From Lachnospiraceae bacterium UBA4711 (GTDB lineage: Bacteria > Bacillota > Clostridia > Lachnospirales > Lachnospiraceae), in contig DHJV01000141.1 of assembly GCA_002404515.1 (NCBI GenBank), positions 1 to 26,603 of the forward strand: a stretch of 26,603 bases of DNA, written 5' to 3'. Each line of letters begins with the position of its first letter. Positions within the stretch are counted from its first letter, which is position 1. A model generated the notes under the pieces. It was not told the DNA's origin. It saw only the letters and a list, made by a program, of their open reading frames with translations, and searched no databases. Of the stretch, positions 16,684-24,386 are shown piece by piece. Made by a program: the position numbers and the translations under genes.

Positions 16684-17370
16684 TTAGACATTCTCCGTAT
16701 ACCGGCAATCCGGAAATCCTTTACAGCCCCAGAACTCGCCGAACTTTCCTTTTCGTTTTACCATCGTCATTCCACATTTCGGACAAACCTTGATATTCTG
16801 CCGTGCATCCGCCGTTCCTTCCCCGGACAATTCTTTTCCAAGTAATTCAAATACTTTCTGGTTCATCTTACAGTCTGTCAATGCGCGGTGCGCGCCCACC
16901 GTAGAGATACCATAATAGTTTGCAAGATCCCCCAGTTTCCTATGCTTCCAATCCGGAAATACGATCTTTGCAATTCGTAATGTATCCACGAAATCATTTG
17001 GAAGTATCACTCCCATATATTTCTCGAAGTCCCGATACAGAAACTTCATATCAAACGACGCAATATTATGTCCGACCAGAATATCGTTTCCGATAAATGC
17101 AAGGAACAACGGTAACACTTCTTCAAACTCTGGTGCATCTGCCACCATCTCATCGTAGATATGATTCACCGCACTCGCACCATACGGAATACTTCGTCCC
17201 GGATTGACAAGTGTACTGAATTCATCGACGATTTTACCGCCACGTACCTTCACGGCGGAGATTTCGATTACTTCATCGTAGTTCGCAGAGATTCCAGTTG
17301 TTTCCAGATCAAATAGCACATAATCTGGCACATATTTATTCAGTTGTTTTCCTTTTTTATTTCCCAACAT
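16684..17370 (-). CDS. DEDDh exonuclease with topoisomerase-type zinc ribbon
   Basis: Exonuclease of 228 residues from the DnaQ/PolC-like DEDDh family. Asp21 and Glu23 (FDLETTG), Asp107 (HNIASFDMKF), and His161/Asp166 (AHRALTDC) supply the metal-binding residues. The C-terminal 35 residues form a Cys4 zinc ribbon (CPKCG, then WGCKGFPDC) like those at the end of type I topoisomerases, which bind single-stranded DNA. The fusion suggests trimming of DNA or RNA ends in repair. The start is uncertain: the ATG at 17370 lacks a spaced ribosome binding site, and a TTG at 17388 lies too close to its GAAAGGA. It is divergent from the PIN-like gene. Confidence 0.9.
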   Translation of the reverse strand: MLGNKKGKQLNKYVPDYVLFDLETTGISANYDEVIEISAVKVRGGKIVDEFSTLVNPGRSIPYGASAVNHIYDEMVADAPEFEEVLPLFLAFIGNDILVGHNIASFDMKFLYRDFEKYMGVILPNDFVDTLRIAKIVFPDWKHRKLGDLANYYGISTVGAHRALTDCKMNQKVFELLGKELSGEGTADARQNIKVCPKCGMTMVKRKGKFGEFWGCKGFPDCRYTENV

Positions 17371-17438
17371 CCTTATGTATGTTTTCAATCCTTTCTTACC
17401 ATATTCTTATTTTCCTATATGTAATCCTGTTTTCTATC

Positions 17439-17466
17439 ATTTTACAGACTTTTTTAGAATAATCAA
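17439..17466 (-). promoter_or_regulatory. Promoter of the exonuclease gene
   Basis: On the minus strand TTGATT (17461-17466) and TAAAAT (17439-17444) are 16 bases apart. The predicted transcript would have a leader of about 60 bases. Confidence 0.5.
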
Positions 17467-17489
17467 ATATTTTAATATTAACACAACTA

Positions 17490-17498
17490 TGCTATACT
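17490..17498 (+). promoter_or_regulatory. Extended -10 promoter of the PIN-like gene
   Basis: TGCTATACT is a good extended -10 on the plus strand, 28 bases before the ATG at 17527. The upstream region is AT-rich with a poor -35. Confidence 0.55.
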
Positions 17499-17526
17499 AT
17501 TTTTGTTCTGGTCATATGAGGTAATC

Positions 17527-18429
17527 ATGAAAAATATATTTTTTGTGGACAGCGAGAATGTAGGAGATGCATGGATTAAATTATTCGATTACTTAAATAA
17601 AGATGATTTAATCCTTGTATTCTACTCAGATAAATCTCCAAATATGTCCTATGAGAACTTGATTCTTTTGAAACATTCTCCAGTCGAACCGGAATTTATC
17701 CTCTGTGAGAATGGCACAGATAATTCCCTGGATTTTCAATTAGTAACTTACCTTGGTTCGCTTACTGTTAAAAATCCGGATGATAATCTTATTATCGTTT
17801 CAAAAGACAAGGGGTTTGACAGTGTAGTTCATTTTTGGTCTGAACGCGGATTTCACGTCTGCCGTAAAGCACCATCTATTTTCCATACATTGATCAAAGA
17901 AGAACCCTCCACAGTATCGATGTCTGAAATTTTAGAACCTGTTTCCGAATCCTCAGAGGTTACTAATACTGAGAGTAACGATACTGAAGAAATTCCAAAA
18001 AATGTTACCAAGAATTCTACTAAGGATAAATCCCACCAGATATCATCATTAACAACTATTGACGAAGTTCAGTTGGATGTCCTGCTATCCTGCATCGGGA
18101 AAAGCAACCTATCTGCCCTTCACAATATGCTCAAAGCAATATATGGTGATTCCACGGGAAAAGAAATTTACGAGATGGTCAAACTGCCATCTTATGAAAT
18201 TCCTACTGTTAATTGGCAAAAGAAAACGAAATACCGTAAATTTTTGAATATCATATATTCCAAAAACGGAGCAAATCTTAGCGATGACTTTTTCAAGAAA
18301 TTATATCCGCAAAAAGCAAATCTTAAAGAGATTAATAAGCTTTTTACCGGAAAATATGGTCAGGAAAAAGGTACTGAATATTATAAGATTTACAAAACTT
18401 ACGCCGATTTTCTTCAAAAAACATTCTAA
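17527..18429 (+). CDS. PIN-like putative nuclease, 300 aa
   Basis: The only plus-strand gene. The first ~115 residues look like a PIN/NYN-type nuclease domain: strand plus Asp8-Ser-Glu10-Asn (FFVDSENVGDAW), Asp65/Asp69 (GTDNSLDFQLVTYLG) and Asp94/Asp98 (VSKDKGFDSVVHFW) give the acidic cluster that would hold metal. A Ser/Thr/Glu/Asn-rich, probably disordered linker (about 125-175) leads to a helical, lysine- and tyrosine-rich C-terminal domain (about 178-300) that I do not recognise. Role is inferred as an RNase; no antitoxin gene is adjacent. The start has GAGGT upstream; eight codons before it are in frame but less likely. Codon use is AT-rich compared with the genes to its right. Confidence 0.82.
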   Translation: MKNIFFVDSENVGDAWIKLFDYLNKDDLILVFYSDKSPNMSYENLILLKHSPVEPEFILCENGTDNSLDFQLVTYLGSLTVKNPDDNLIIVSKDKGFDSVVHFWSERGFHVCRKAPSIFHTLIKEEPSTVSMSEILEPVSESSEVTNTESNDTEEIPKNVTKNSTKDKSHQISSLTTIDEVQLDVLLSCIGKSNLSALHNMLKAIYGDSTGKEIYEMVKLPSYEIPTVNWQKKTKYRKFLNIIYSKNGANLSDDFFKKLYPQKANLKEINKLFTGKYGQEKGTEYYKIYKTYADFLQKTF

Positions 18430-18454
18430 TCAACAATGAAAGCGACCAGAACAG

Positions 18455-18490
18455 ACGCAGGTGACTTTTTCATCACCTGCGTTTCTATTT
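18455..18490 (+). terminator. Terminator of the PIN-like gene
   Basis: ACGCAGGTGA (18455-18464) pairs perfectly with TCACCTGCGT (18473-18482), followed by TTCTATTT. The minus strand lacks a good T-run, so it serves the plus-strand gene mainly, although the hairpin also lies at the end of the converging minus-strand gene. Confidence 0.8.
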
Positions 18491-18500
18491 AATCGCCTAC

Positions 18501-19460
18501 CTACAACACCTTATGTATCTCATCCCCATTTACCGGAGACAGACACCGGTGTTCCTGTTCGTTTACCACGATCATCTTCTCTTTCTTCTCTGTGACCACA
18601 CCAATCACGGTCGCTTCGATTTCCTGTTCTGCCAGATATTCCACCAGCTTCTTTCCATCGTCCACGACTGCAAATAGACACCCGGTTGCGTCAAGCAGAT
18701 ACGGATTGATATTGAAGAACTCGCAGATTTCGATTGTCTCCTGCCGGATTGGAATATCCACATGCTGTACCTCAAAGCCTTTATCCATCCAGACACCCAT
18801 CTGCCACAGGGCACCATAGACACCACCGGACGAGCCATCGTGCATATAGCAGATATCCATGCCGGAATCTGCAATCCTCCGCGCCGCGTCCGCAATGCTA
18901 TATGCATCTTCCTTAACGCTTGCCATATCCAGATAGAAACCCGGGAACCGCGTATGCAGTTCTTCCCGCTTTTCCTTCAGAATTATATCGGCGCCCATCA
19001 AGCCTGCCTGTCCGATCATCACGATATCATAGCCCGGCTTGATTTTCTTTTTATTTGCATGGTAATCGCCTGCTGTTCCAAGCATTGTCACAAGAAACTG
19101 CGCCCTTGCAAACACTGCAGATACCTGTGTGTGACCGCCTAAGATCTGTATGCCCTTTGCTTCTGCATAGGAATTGAAATCCGCCATATAGCCTTTAATC
19201 CATGATTCCTTTACATTCTGTGGAAGCAGCATCGTAAGACGTGCACCCTCGACCTGTCCGCCCGAACATGCAAAATTATTCATCGCTTTGACCCACGCAA
19301 TCCACGGGGTATCACCGATACCATCTGCACTTACGCTTCCATGCAGGTTCGCATAATCGTTTCCAACTGCTGCCGATACCGAAAGCTTCGGATTTAATCT
19401 TCGGATATGTTTAATCACTGAACGCGACAGATAGCGTTCCGGCAAGCTTCCTTGTTCCAT
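18501..19460 (-). CDS. HypE/SelD-like AIR-synthase family protein
   Basis: Protein of 319 residues with the AIR synthase N- and C-terminal domains (ATP-binding family of PurM, SelD, ThiL, HypE). Visible parts are SADGIGDTPWIAW near residue 45, the GGHTQVSAVF segment near 108, and MHDGSSGGVYGALWQM near 207, the last resembling HypE. The C-terminus (EIHKVL) lacks the terminal cysteine that HypE uses as carbamoyl acceptor, and no other hydrogenase-maturation gene is near. It is therefore probably a stand-alone paralog with an unknown substrate. AAGGAG with an 8-base spacer gives the start. It lies 56 bases after the methyltransferase gene and may be co-transcribed with it. Confidence 0.82.
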   Translation of the reverse strand: MEQGSLPERYLSRSVIKHIRRLNPKLSVSAAVGNDYANLHGSVSADGIGDTPWIAWVKAMNNFACSGGQVEGARLTMLLPQNVKESWIKGYMADFNSYAEAKGIQILGGHTQVSAVFARAQFLVTMLGTAGDYHANKKKIKPGYDIVMIGQAGLMGADIILKEKREELHTRFPGFYLDMASVKEDAYSIADAARRIADSGMDICYMHDGSSGGVYGALWQMGVWMDKGFEVQHVDIPIRQETIEICEFFNINPYLLDATGCLFAVVDDGKKLVEYLAEQEIEATVIGVVTEKKEKMIVVNEQEHRCLSPVNGDEIHKVL

Positions 19461-19516
19461 TCTTTCTTCTCCTTATATCCTACGTCATCACGTGATTGCT
19501 TGATAATCTGCACACA

Positions 19517-20320
19517 TTATAATTCCTTACGAAGTATATCCACCGTATGTGCCCCTGCTCCGATCAGATCCGGTCGCTCACACACCTTCAACTGATACGC
19601 CACAAAAAGCTCGTAGCTCTCCTCGCTTAACTGATTCACAAATGGGCGGATATAATTAGCTGGTCCATCGGGTGACAGAATCTTCTCCCGCTTTAGTCCG
19701 ACAGCTTCGTTGTAGCTATTGATGTCCTCGATCCGTTCAAACGCATACAGGCTATCCTCCGCAGGTACCGTATGATACGATGCATCCAGTGTTCCATTCT
19801 CCACGCTTTCTTCCAGATGGTTCTCCTGAATCCCATATACCACTACGGCATACTCATTCATCACATAGGCAACTAAGATAATACCTCCCGGCTTTGTCAC
19901 GCGTTTCGCTTCGGAAAGCGCCTGAATCTTCTCCTCCTTCGTCATCAGATGATACATCGGTCCAAAGAGGAGTGTCAGATCATAGGTATTTTCTTCCAGC
20001 TTCTTCAGATGCAGCGCATTTCCCTGCATCGCATGTACGTTACTGTTTTTCTGTTTCAATATACCTAAGTTATGTTTCACCAGCTCCACTGCCGTCACAT
20101 CGTAGCCTTCCTCGCAAAGTGCCACACTGTAACGTCCGGTTCCTGCACCGATGTCAAGAATCCTGATATCTTCCCGGTTCTCAACCTGTAATTCCCGTCT
20201 CCGCATATCCAGATAATCATGAATATATTTCATCGTGATACGGTACTCGATCTGCCCATGTCTTGAATTTAATCGTTTTTCCTCATTGAATTTATTGTAA
20301 TATTCTTCGATCTTGTTCAT
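19517..20320 (-). CDS. Class I SAM-dependent methyltransferase
   Basis: Protein of 267 residues. Motif I ILDIGAGTGRYS (54-65) binds S-adenosylmethionine, followed by an acidic loop (VTAVEL), the GNALHL segment, and LTLLFGPMYHLM and KPGGIILVAYV as later Rossmann-fold motifs. This is a methyltransferase_11/25-type fold. The substrate is not visible. The start has GTGAGG with a 7-base spacer. The next gene downstream is the HypE-like protein; no shared pathway is obvious. Confidence 0.88.
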   Translation of the reverse strand: MNKIEEYYNKFNEEKRLNSRHGQIEYRITMKYIHDYLDMRRRELQVENREDIRILDIGAGTGRYSVALCEEGYDVTAVELVKHNLGILKQKNSNVHAMQGNALHLKKLEENTYDLTLLFGPMYHLMTKEEKIQALSEAKRVTKPGGIILVAYVMNEYAVVVYGIQENHLEESVENGTLDASYHTVPAEDSLYAFERIEDINSYNEAVGLKREKILSPDGPANYIRPFVNQLSEESYELFVAYQLKVCERPDLIGAGAHTVDILRKEL

Positions 20321-20478
20321 CTGTCTGCCTCACATCGTCAGTCTTTCAACTTCCTGTACTATGTTTTTCTCTTTTATGCGCTGTACCATTTTAGGAATGG
20401 CTATATCTATTCTAATCGTATCCCTAAATTAACATATCTGCAGGAAAAAGTCCATCTACGAATATATTTGAACTCATA

Positions 20479-20511
20479 CAAAAATCTCCCGGAATAACTT
20501 CCAGGAGATCT
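20479..20511 (-). terminator. Terminator of the DUF438 gene
   Basis: On the minus strand ATCTCCTGGAA pairs with TTCCGGGAGAT (one U-G pair) around GTTA, followed by TTTTG. It lies about 30 bases after the stop codon. Confidence 0.9.
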
Positions 20512-20538
20512 TACTCTCTCTATTTTCCATTTCTCCAC

Positions 20539-21753
20539 TTACCATATCTCCTCCTGCCGCTTTTCCGGCTGAAAATGTGCCTTCGCAAATCCCATATCCT
20601 GCACAAGCTCCAGCGTGCCGAGATACGTCCCCTCTTTATCCCGTACCGCCATATATTTGACAAGCATACATTTTCCGTTTTTGTCCATCCAGATTGGCAC
20701 CTCGTCCAATGCCCCCACACGGAACTCTCCAATAATTCTTCGCACGGTCGCTTCAATCTTCGGTGGGTGACAGGAGAATACTTCCCGGTCGATTGCCATG
20801 CCCGGACGTTTGAAATCCTTCGGTCCTTCATTGAAGAAACGATTGATATTATCCACATCCACAAATGTGATTTCCATCGGAATCGTATTCAGAAGTGCGA
20901 TCAGCTGTGCAATCGTCAGATGCCCTCCCGGCATACGGATTTCCGTCTCTGTGATTGACGTTTCCGGCACATATTGGTTGTTTTCTGCCTGCTGCCAGAT
21001 CTCCGGCTCCACGCCGAAACAGACTGCATAATCCTTCTGGTCATGGTAGATGCCTATCCACTCTTCCTCCGTGAAATTCGCCGCACAGTTTGGGAACAAA
21101 ATATTTGCCTCTTTGTAGATCATCTCCTGTGCCCGCGCCACTACCGTTGCAAATCGTGCCTGCCAATCAGATTCCTTATCATTCATCTTCGCAAGAAATG
21201 AAATCTCATCCCTGATCTCATCGTCAACCGTCCACATCACACTTGCCGGTCCGGATATCCCATACCGCACATTCAGAATCGGATACAGGAGATCTCCCTT
21301 CTTCGCATAGTGAATCGAGATACCACGCAGCGATTCCAACGTCTTCTTATTTGCACTGCCATCTTTGATTTTCTCCTCTGCCTGCTCCAGCAGCATAGCA
21401 AGAGTACCATTCTCATTTGCAAATAACCACAGCGGATGTCCTTTGATCTGTGCCAGTTCCCGCGTCTTTGTCTCCCGTTCTTCCCGCAACACCGCCGCGT
21501 TCACTGCCCTTTCCGCATTTGCATTCTGTTCCTCCCGCGTTTTTCCATGAAAGAGTGCGGCATGCACATCACACAGCTTCTGCACCTCGGTAAGCGGTGT
21601 CCCCTCTGCGAGCATCTCCTGTTCCGCTTGCATGATCTCCGCTGGATCAACATCCCGGAATACCTCCACGAAGTCTTTCCGCACGACTTCCAGTGGCTCT
21701 CCATTTCCAAGGCGTTTCAAATATTCCTTTAATGTCTCGATTCGATTCTTCAT
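20539..21753 (-). CDS. DUF438-hemerythrin-PAS protein
   Basis: Protein of 404 residues, probably a cytoplasmic redox or oxygen/NO sensor. Order: DUF438 domain (about 15-90, with HAALFHG at 64-70), hemerythrin-like four-helix region (about 100-225), and a C-terminal PAS domain (about 285-395, with VDVDNINRFFNEG and the CHPPK motif). Candidate metal ligands are His106, Glu114, His148, Asp177/Asp178 and Glu215. The usual HxxxE after His148 reads HYAKKGDLLYP, so one Glu ligand is missing; this may be common in clostridial members. The start at 21751-21753 has GGAGG with a 7-base spacer; 76 open codons upstream overlap the previous gene and are rejected. A hairpin lies in its leader. Confidence 0.88.
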   Translation of the reverse strand: MKNRIETLKEYLKRLGNGEPLEVVRKDFVEVFRDVDPAEIMQAEQEMLAEGTPLTEVQKLCDVHAALFHGKTREEQNANAERAVNAAVLREERETKTRELAQIKGHPLWLFANENGTLAMLLEQAEEKIKDGSANKKTLESLRGISIHYAKKGDLLYPILNVRYGISGPASVMWTVDDEIRDEISFLAKMNDKESDWQARFATVVARAQEMIYKEANILFPNCAANFTEEEWIGIYHDQKDYAVCFGVEPEIWQQAENNQYVPETSITETEIRMPGGHLTIAQLIALLNTIPMEITFVDVDNINRFFNEGPKDFKRPGMAIDREVFSCHPPKIEATVRRIIGEFRVGALDEVPIWMDKNGKCMLVKYMAVRDKEGTYLGTLELVQDMGFAKAHFQPEKRQEEIW

Positions 21754-21777
21754 ACGAATTCCTCCATTTATTCGTGA

Positions 21778-21843
21778 ATCAAAAAATACGAGAATTCCTT
21801 CTGGCATTTCTGGTATATCAAATGTCTGATTATTCTCGTATTT
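21778..21843 (-). terminator. Hairpin with T-run before the DUF438 gene
   Basis: On the minus strand AAATACGAGAAT (21832-21843) and ATTCTCGTATTT (21784-21795) form a perfect 12-bp stem with a 36-base loop, followed by TTTTG. It could end the membrane-protein gene, or act as an attenuator of the DUF438 gene, whose ribosome binding site is about 20 bases downstream. Confidence 0.55.
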
Positions 21844-21862
21844 CAGATTCAGCATTCTGAAA

Positions 21863-22555
21863 TTAGTATGTCTTTTTTCGTGATAAATCATTCCACCAAC
21901 GATCATCTTCGTTATCATTATAAAACACATTTTGATTGAGATAAGAAAAATAGTAAATCCCCTTATATTCGACCAAAACAACAGAGATGGTCTGCCAACA
22001 AGTAAGACCTGTAATCAGGTTTTCACGAATTGGTACATACATGCCTGCAATCTCAATATAATGATTTGTTATCATATAATCTTCGTCCCAAAATTCCTGA
22101 TATACCTTTTCCCGAATCTGAAAATTATATTTCTCAAAATTTCCCTTTTGAACCGCTTTTTTGAATTTTCTCCGGTTGTTCATGATGATCAAAAATGGTA
22201 ACCACAAGGGAATCTCTATAAAAAAGAACGTTGATATTGCATCCGCCATCGTCCGACCAGCAGGTGCCTGCGGCATAACTGTCACAGCAAGACTGGCAAT
22301 CAATACCGCAATGGTAAAAAATATTTCAAGGAACAATAAGACCATACATCCATTTTTTTCATTTCGTGTGTCCTCCACCTTATTCTGTGGGCTGAGTAAC
22401 AGCTCACGAAGTTTCATATCTTCCGCTGCGCTGATATGCTGTTTTTGCCCCATCGTCTGTATGTCCTGTCTGTATTTGTCTCTGATTTTTTTCCGGTTAT
22501 GGATCACTGGTTTATCTAACCGGTCTGTCAAAATTTTTCTTTCATCATCATACAT
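21863..22555 (-). CDS. Membrane protein with two TM segments, unknown family
   Basis: Protein of 230 residues. A charged cytoplasmic-looking N-terminus (1-70) precedes two hydrophobic segments (about 71-93 and 107-126) separated by a short loop. A C-terminal domain of about 100 residues follows, with repeated aromatic strands (YKGIYYFSYLNQNVFY). The end NEDDRWWNDL is acidic and tryptophan-rich. It resembles YcxB-like bacterial membrane proteins in layout, which is a weak suggestion only. The start at 22553-22555 has GGAG with an 8-base spacer; the longer frame would use a TTG without a ribosome binding site. Confidence 0.78.
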   Translation of the reverse strand: MYDDERKILTDRLDKPVIHNRKKIRDKYRQDIQTMGQKQHISAAEDMKLRELLLSPQNKVEDTRNEKNGCMVLLFLEIFFTIAVLIASLAVTVMPQAPAGRTMADAISTFFFIEIPLWLPFLIIMNNRRKFKKAVQKGNFEKYNFQIREKVYQEFWDEDYMITNHYIEIAGMYVPIRENLITGLTCWQTISVVLVEYKGIYYFSYLNQNVFYNDNEDDRWWNDLSRKKTY

Positions 22556-22707
22556 ATCATATTCTCCATATCCTGATATACTAATCAGCAATCACAAATA
22601 TCCAACCCCCTCTTCACGGTTGCATACACTTCGCAATTATGATTGATCCTATCAGATACCGCCGTCTGGTTCTATCATAAACTTATCAGAATACTGTTAA
22701 ATCCATG

Positions 22708-22743
22708 CAAAAAATCCCGGTGCATATCATACGCACCGGGATT
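22708..22743 (-). terminator. Terminator of the aminotransferase gene
   Basis: On the minus strand AATCCCGGTGC and GCACCGGGATT form a perfect 11-bp stem around a 9-base loop, followed by TTTTG. Confidence 0.93.
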
Positions 22744-22778
22744 CGAATACTTTCTATTTTATTACAGCACTGACAAAC

Positions 22779-24062
22779 TTATGCTTCCAGATACTTATCA
22801 ATACTTACAAGCTTCACGCAAAGCACGAAGATTTTCGCTGCAGCTTCCATCTCTTCGACGGATGGGAACGATGGAGCAATACGGATGTTGCTGTCTTTTG
22901 GATCTTTTCCATATGGATATGTTGCACCGGCGCCAGTCAGTACCACGCCTGCATCCTTACACATTGCAACGATCTTCTTCGCACATCCTTCGAGCGCATC
23001 AAAGGAAATGAAATATCCGCCGAGTGGCTTTACCCACGAACCGATCTCCAAGCCTGCAAGCTCCTGATCGAACTCATTTAAGACTGCCTCGAACTTTGGA
23101 CGTAAGATGTCTGCATGCTTCTCCATGTGTGCCTTCAGTCCGTCAATATTCTTGAAGAATCTTGTATGACGAAGCTGATTGATCTTGTCATGTCCGATCG
23201 TCTGTACTGTCAACTGCTGCTTGATAAACTCTACATTTGTTGTAGAAGTAGCAAGTGCAGAGACACCAGAACCAGGGAATGTAATCTTTGATGTTGATGC
23301 AAACATATATGCCATGTCTGGATTTCCAGCCTTCGCACACTCCTCTAAAATATTTAGGATTTCTGCCTGCTGATCCTTATACAGATGGTGGATGCAGTAT
23401 GCATTATCCCAGAAGATACGGAAGTCCTCGGCAGCTGGCTTTAAGTTTGCAAATCTTCTTACAACTTCGTCAGAATATACAATTCCGGTTGGATTTGAAT
23501 ACTTTGGCACACACCAGATACCCTTGACTGCTGCATCGTTATTTACATATTTCTCAACCAGATCCATATCTGGTCCATCGGAATTCATCGGGATATTAAT
23601 CATCTCGATACCGAAGAACTCTGTGATCTTAAAATGTCTGTCATATCCAGGTACCGGGCAGAGGAACTTGACCTTATCCAGCTTACACCAAGGAGTCGAG
23701 CCATTCACACCATGTGTCATTGAACGGGAAACTGTATCGTACATAACATTCAGACTGGAGTTACCATATACAATGATGTTCTCCTTCTTTACTTCCATCA
23801 TGTCTGCCATGAGCTGACGGCACTCTCCGATACCATCCAGATCACCATAGTTTCTTGTATCATTTCCAAGCAAGGTACGCATATCAGATTTGCTATTAAT
23901 CTCATCTAACATCTCCATGGAAAGTGCCAGCTGGGAGAATCCCGGCTTTCCTCTTGCCATATTGAGGCTGAGGCCCTTTGCCTGTTCTTCCTTGTATTCC
24001 TCCATAAGAGCGGCTTTTAATGTCAATAACTCGTCTTTACTCATATCCTTGTATTTCTTCAT
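22779..24062 (-). CDS. PLP aminotransferase, PF12897 aspartate type
   Basis: Fold-type I aminotransferase of 427 residues. Lys259 in FASTSKITF is the PLP Schiff-base lysine; SNPTG (189-193) and Asp219 (WDNAY) contact the cofactor; the N-terminal MARGKPGFSQLALSMEML and the C-terminal SNIRIAPSFP fit the family, the latter holding the substrate-carboxylate arginine. This clade (PF12897) is annotated as aspartate aminotransferase or MocR-like without the DNA-binding part; the substrate is probably aspartate/oxoglutarate but not certain. I choose 24062 because AAGGT is well spaced before it; ATG 24113 has a weak site and would leave almost no leader after the predicted promoter. It is a single-gene unit between two terminators. 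Confidence 0.92.
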   Translation of the reverse strand: MKKYKDMSKDELLTLKAALMEEYKEEQAKGLSLNMARGKPGFSQLALSMEMLDEINSKSDMRTLLGNDTRNYGDLDGIGECRQLMADMMEVKKENIIVYGNSSLNVMYDTVSRSMTHGVNGSTPWCKLDKVKFLCPVPGYDRHFKITEFFGIEMINIPMNSDGPDMDLVEKYVNNDAAVKGIWCVPKYSNPTGIVYSDEVVRRFANLKPAAEDFRIFWDNAYCIHHLYKDQQAEILNILEECAKAGNPDMAYMFASTSKITFPGSGVSALATSTTNVEFIKQQLTVQTIGHDKINQLRHTRFFKNIDGLKAHMEKHADILRPKFEAVLNEFDQELAGLEIGSWVKPLGGYFISFDALEGCAKKIVAMCKDAGVVLTGAGATYPYGKDPKDSNIRIAPSFPSVEEMEAAAKIFVLCVKLVSIDKYLEA

Positions 24063-24131
24063 TTCAGCTACCTTATACCTTTCACATTTATTTGCATCGT
24101 ATAAATCATGCATTTAAACCGTCCGTTTCTT

Positions 24132-24160
24132 ATTTTATAGACATTTCTCTAAAAAAACAA
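24132..24160 (-). promoter_or_regulatory. Promoter of the aminotransferase gene
   Basis: On the minus strand TTGTTT (24155-24160) and TAAAAT (24132-24137) are 17 bases apart. This would give a leader of about 60 bases to the ATG at 24062. Confidence 0.5.
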
Positions 24161-24276
24161 GAGTTAAATAGATAATTCTCTATATTTTTTCTCTATATTC
24201 AGGATATTTGCTTTAGATTTTTATGTTTTCAGCAATTTCCATGTGCTCATATGCTTCTTTTTACATTCACTAACGG

Positions 24277-24322
24277 CAAAACGCCCTGCTATACGGAATG
24301 CATCCCATATAGCAGAGCGCTT
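24277..24322 (-). terminator. Terminator of the metNIQ operon
   Basis: On the minus strand a stem of about 17 pairs (303-320 against 281-298, counting from 24000, with several G-U pairs) closes on a TGCA loop and is followed by TTTTG. It lies about 65 bases after metQ. Confidence 0.88.
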
Positions 24323-24386
24323 ATTTATGGTTTATATGTTTTTATTTTGTATATAACAACTGTTATTAATTCCACTTTATCTGTGA

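Larger units (their letters stand above)
24063..24386. other. Intergenic region between metQ and the aminotransferase
   Basis: This 324-base AT-rich stretch holds the metQ terminator at its right and the aminotransferase promoter and leader at its left. A near-tandem TTCTCTATATT occurs twice around 24175-24200. I see no further gene. Confidence 0.7.

Noticed and set aside
20321..20400. A 19-codon ORF (MVQRIKEKNIVQEVERLTM) ending in the ribosome binding site of the methyltransferase gene
   Set aside because: It has no ribosome binding site and is too short to judge; it could be a leader peptide but nothing else supports this.
20520..20864. 114-codon frame inside the DUF438 gene
   Set aside because: It runs in an alternative frame of a well-supported gene and crosses its stop; the composition is Arg/Trp/Ser-rich as in frame-shifted reads.
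24165..24205. Near-tandem TTCTCTATATT as a regulatory direct repeat
   Set aside because: Low complexity AT-rich sequence upstream of the predicted promoter; too short and too simple to claim a binding site.
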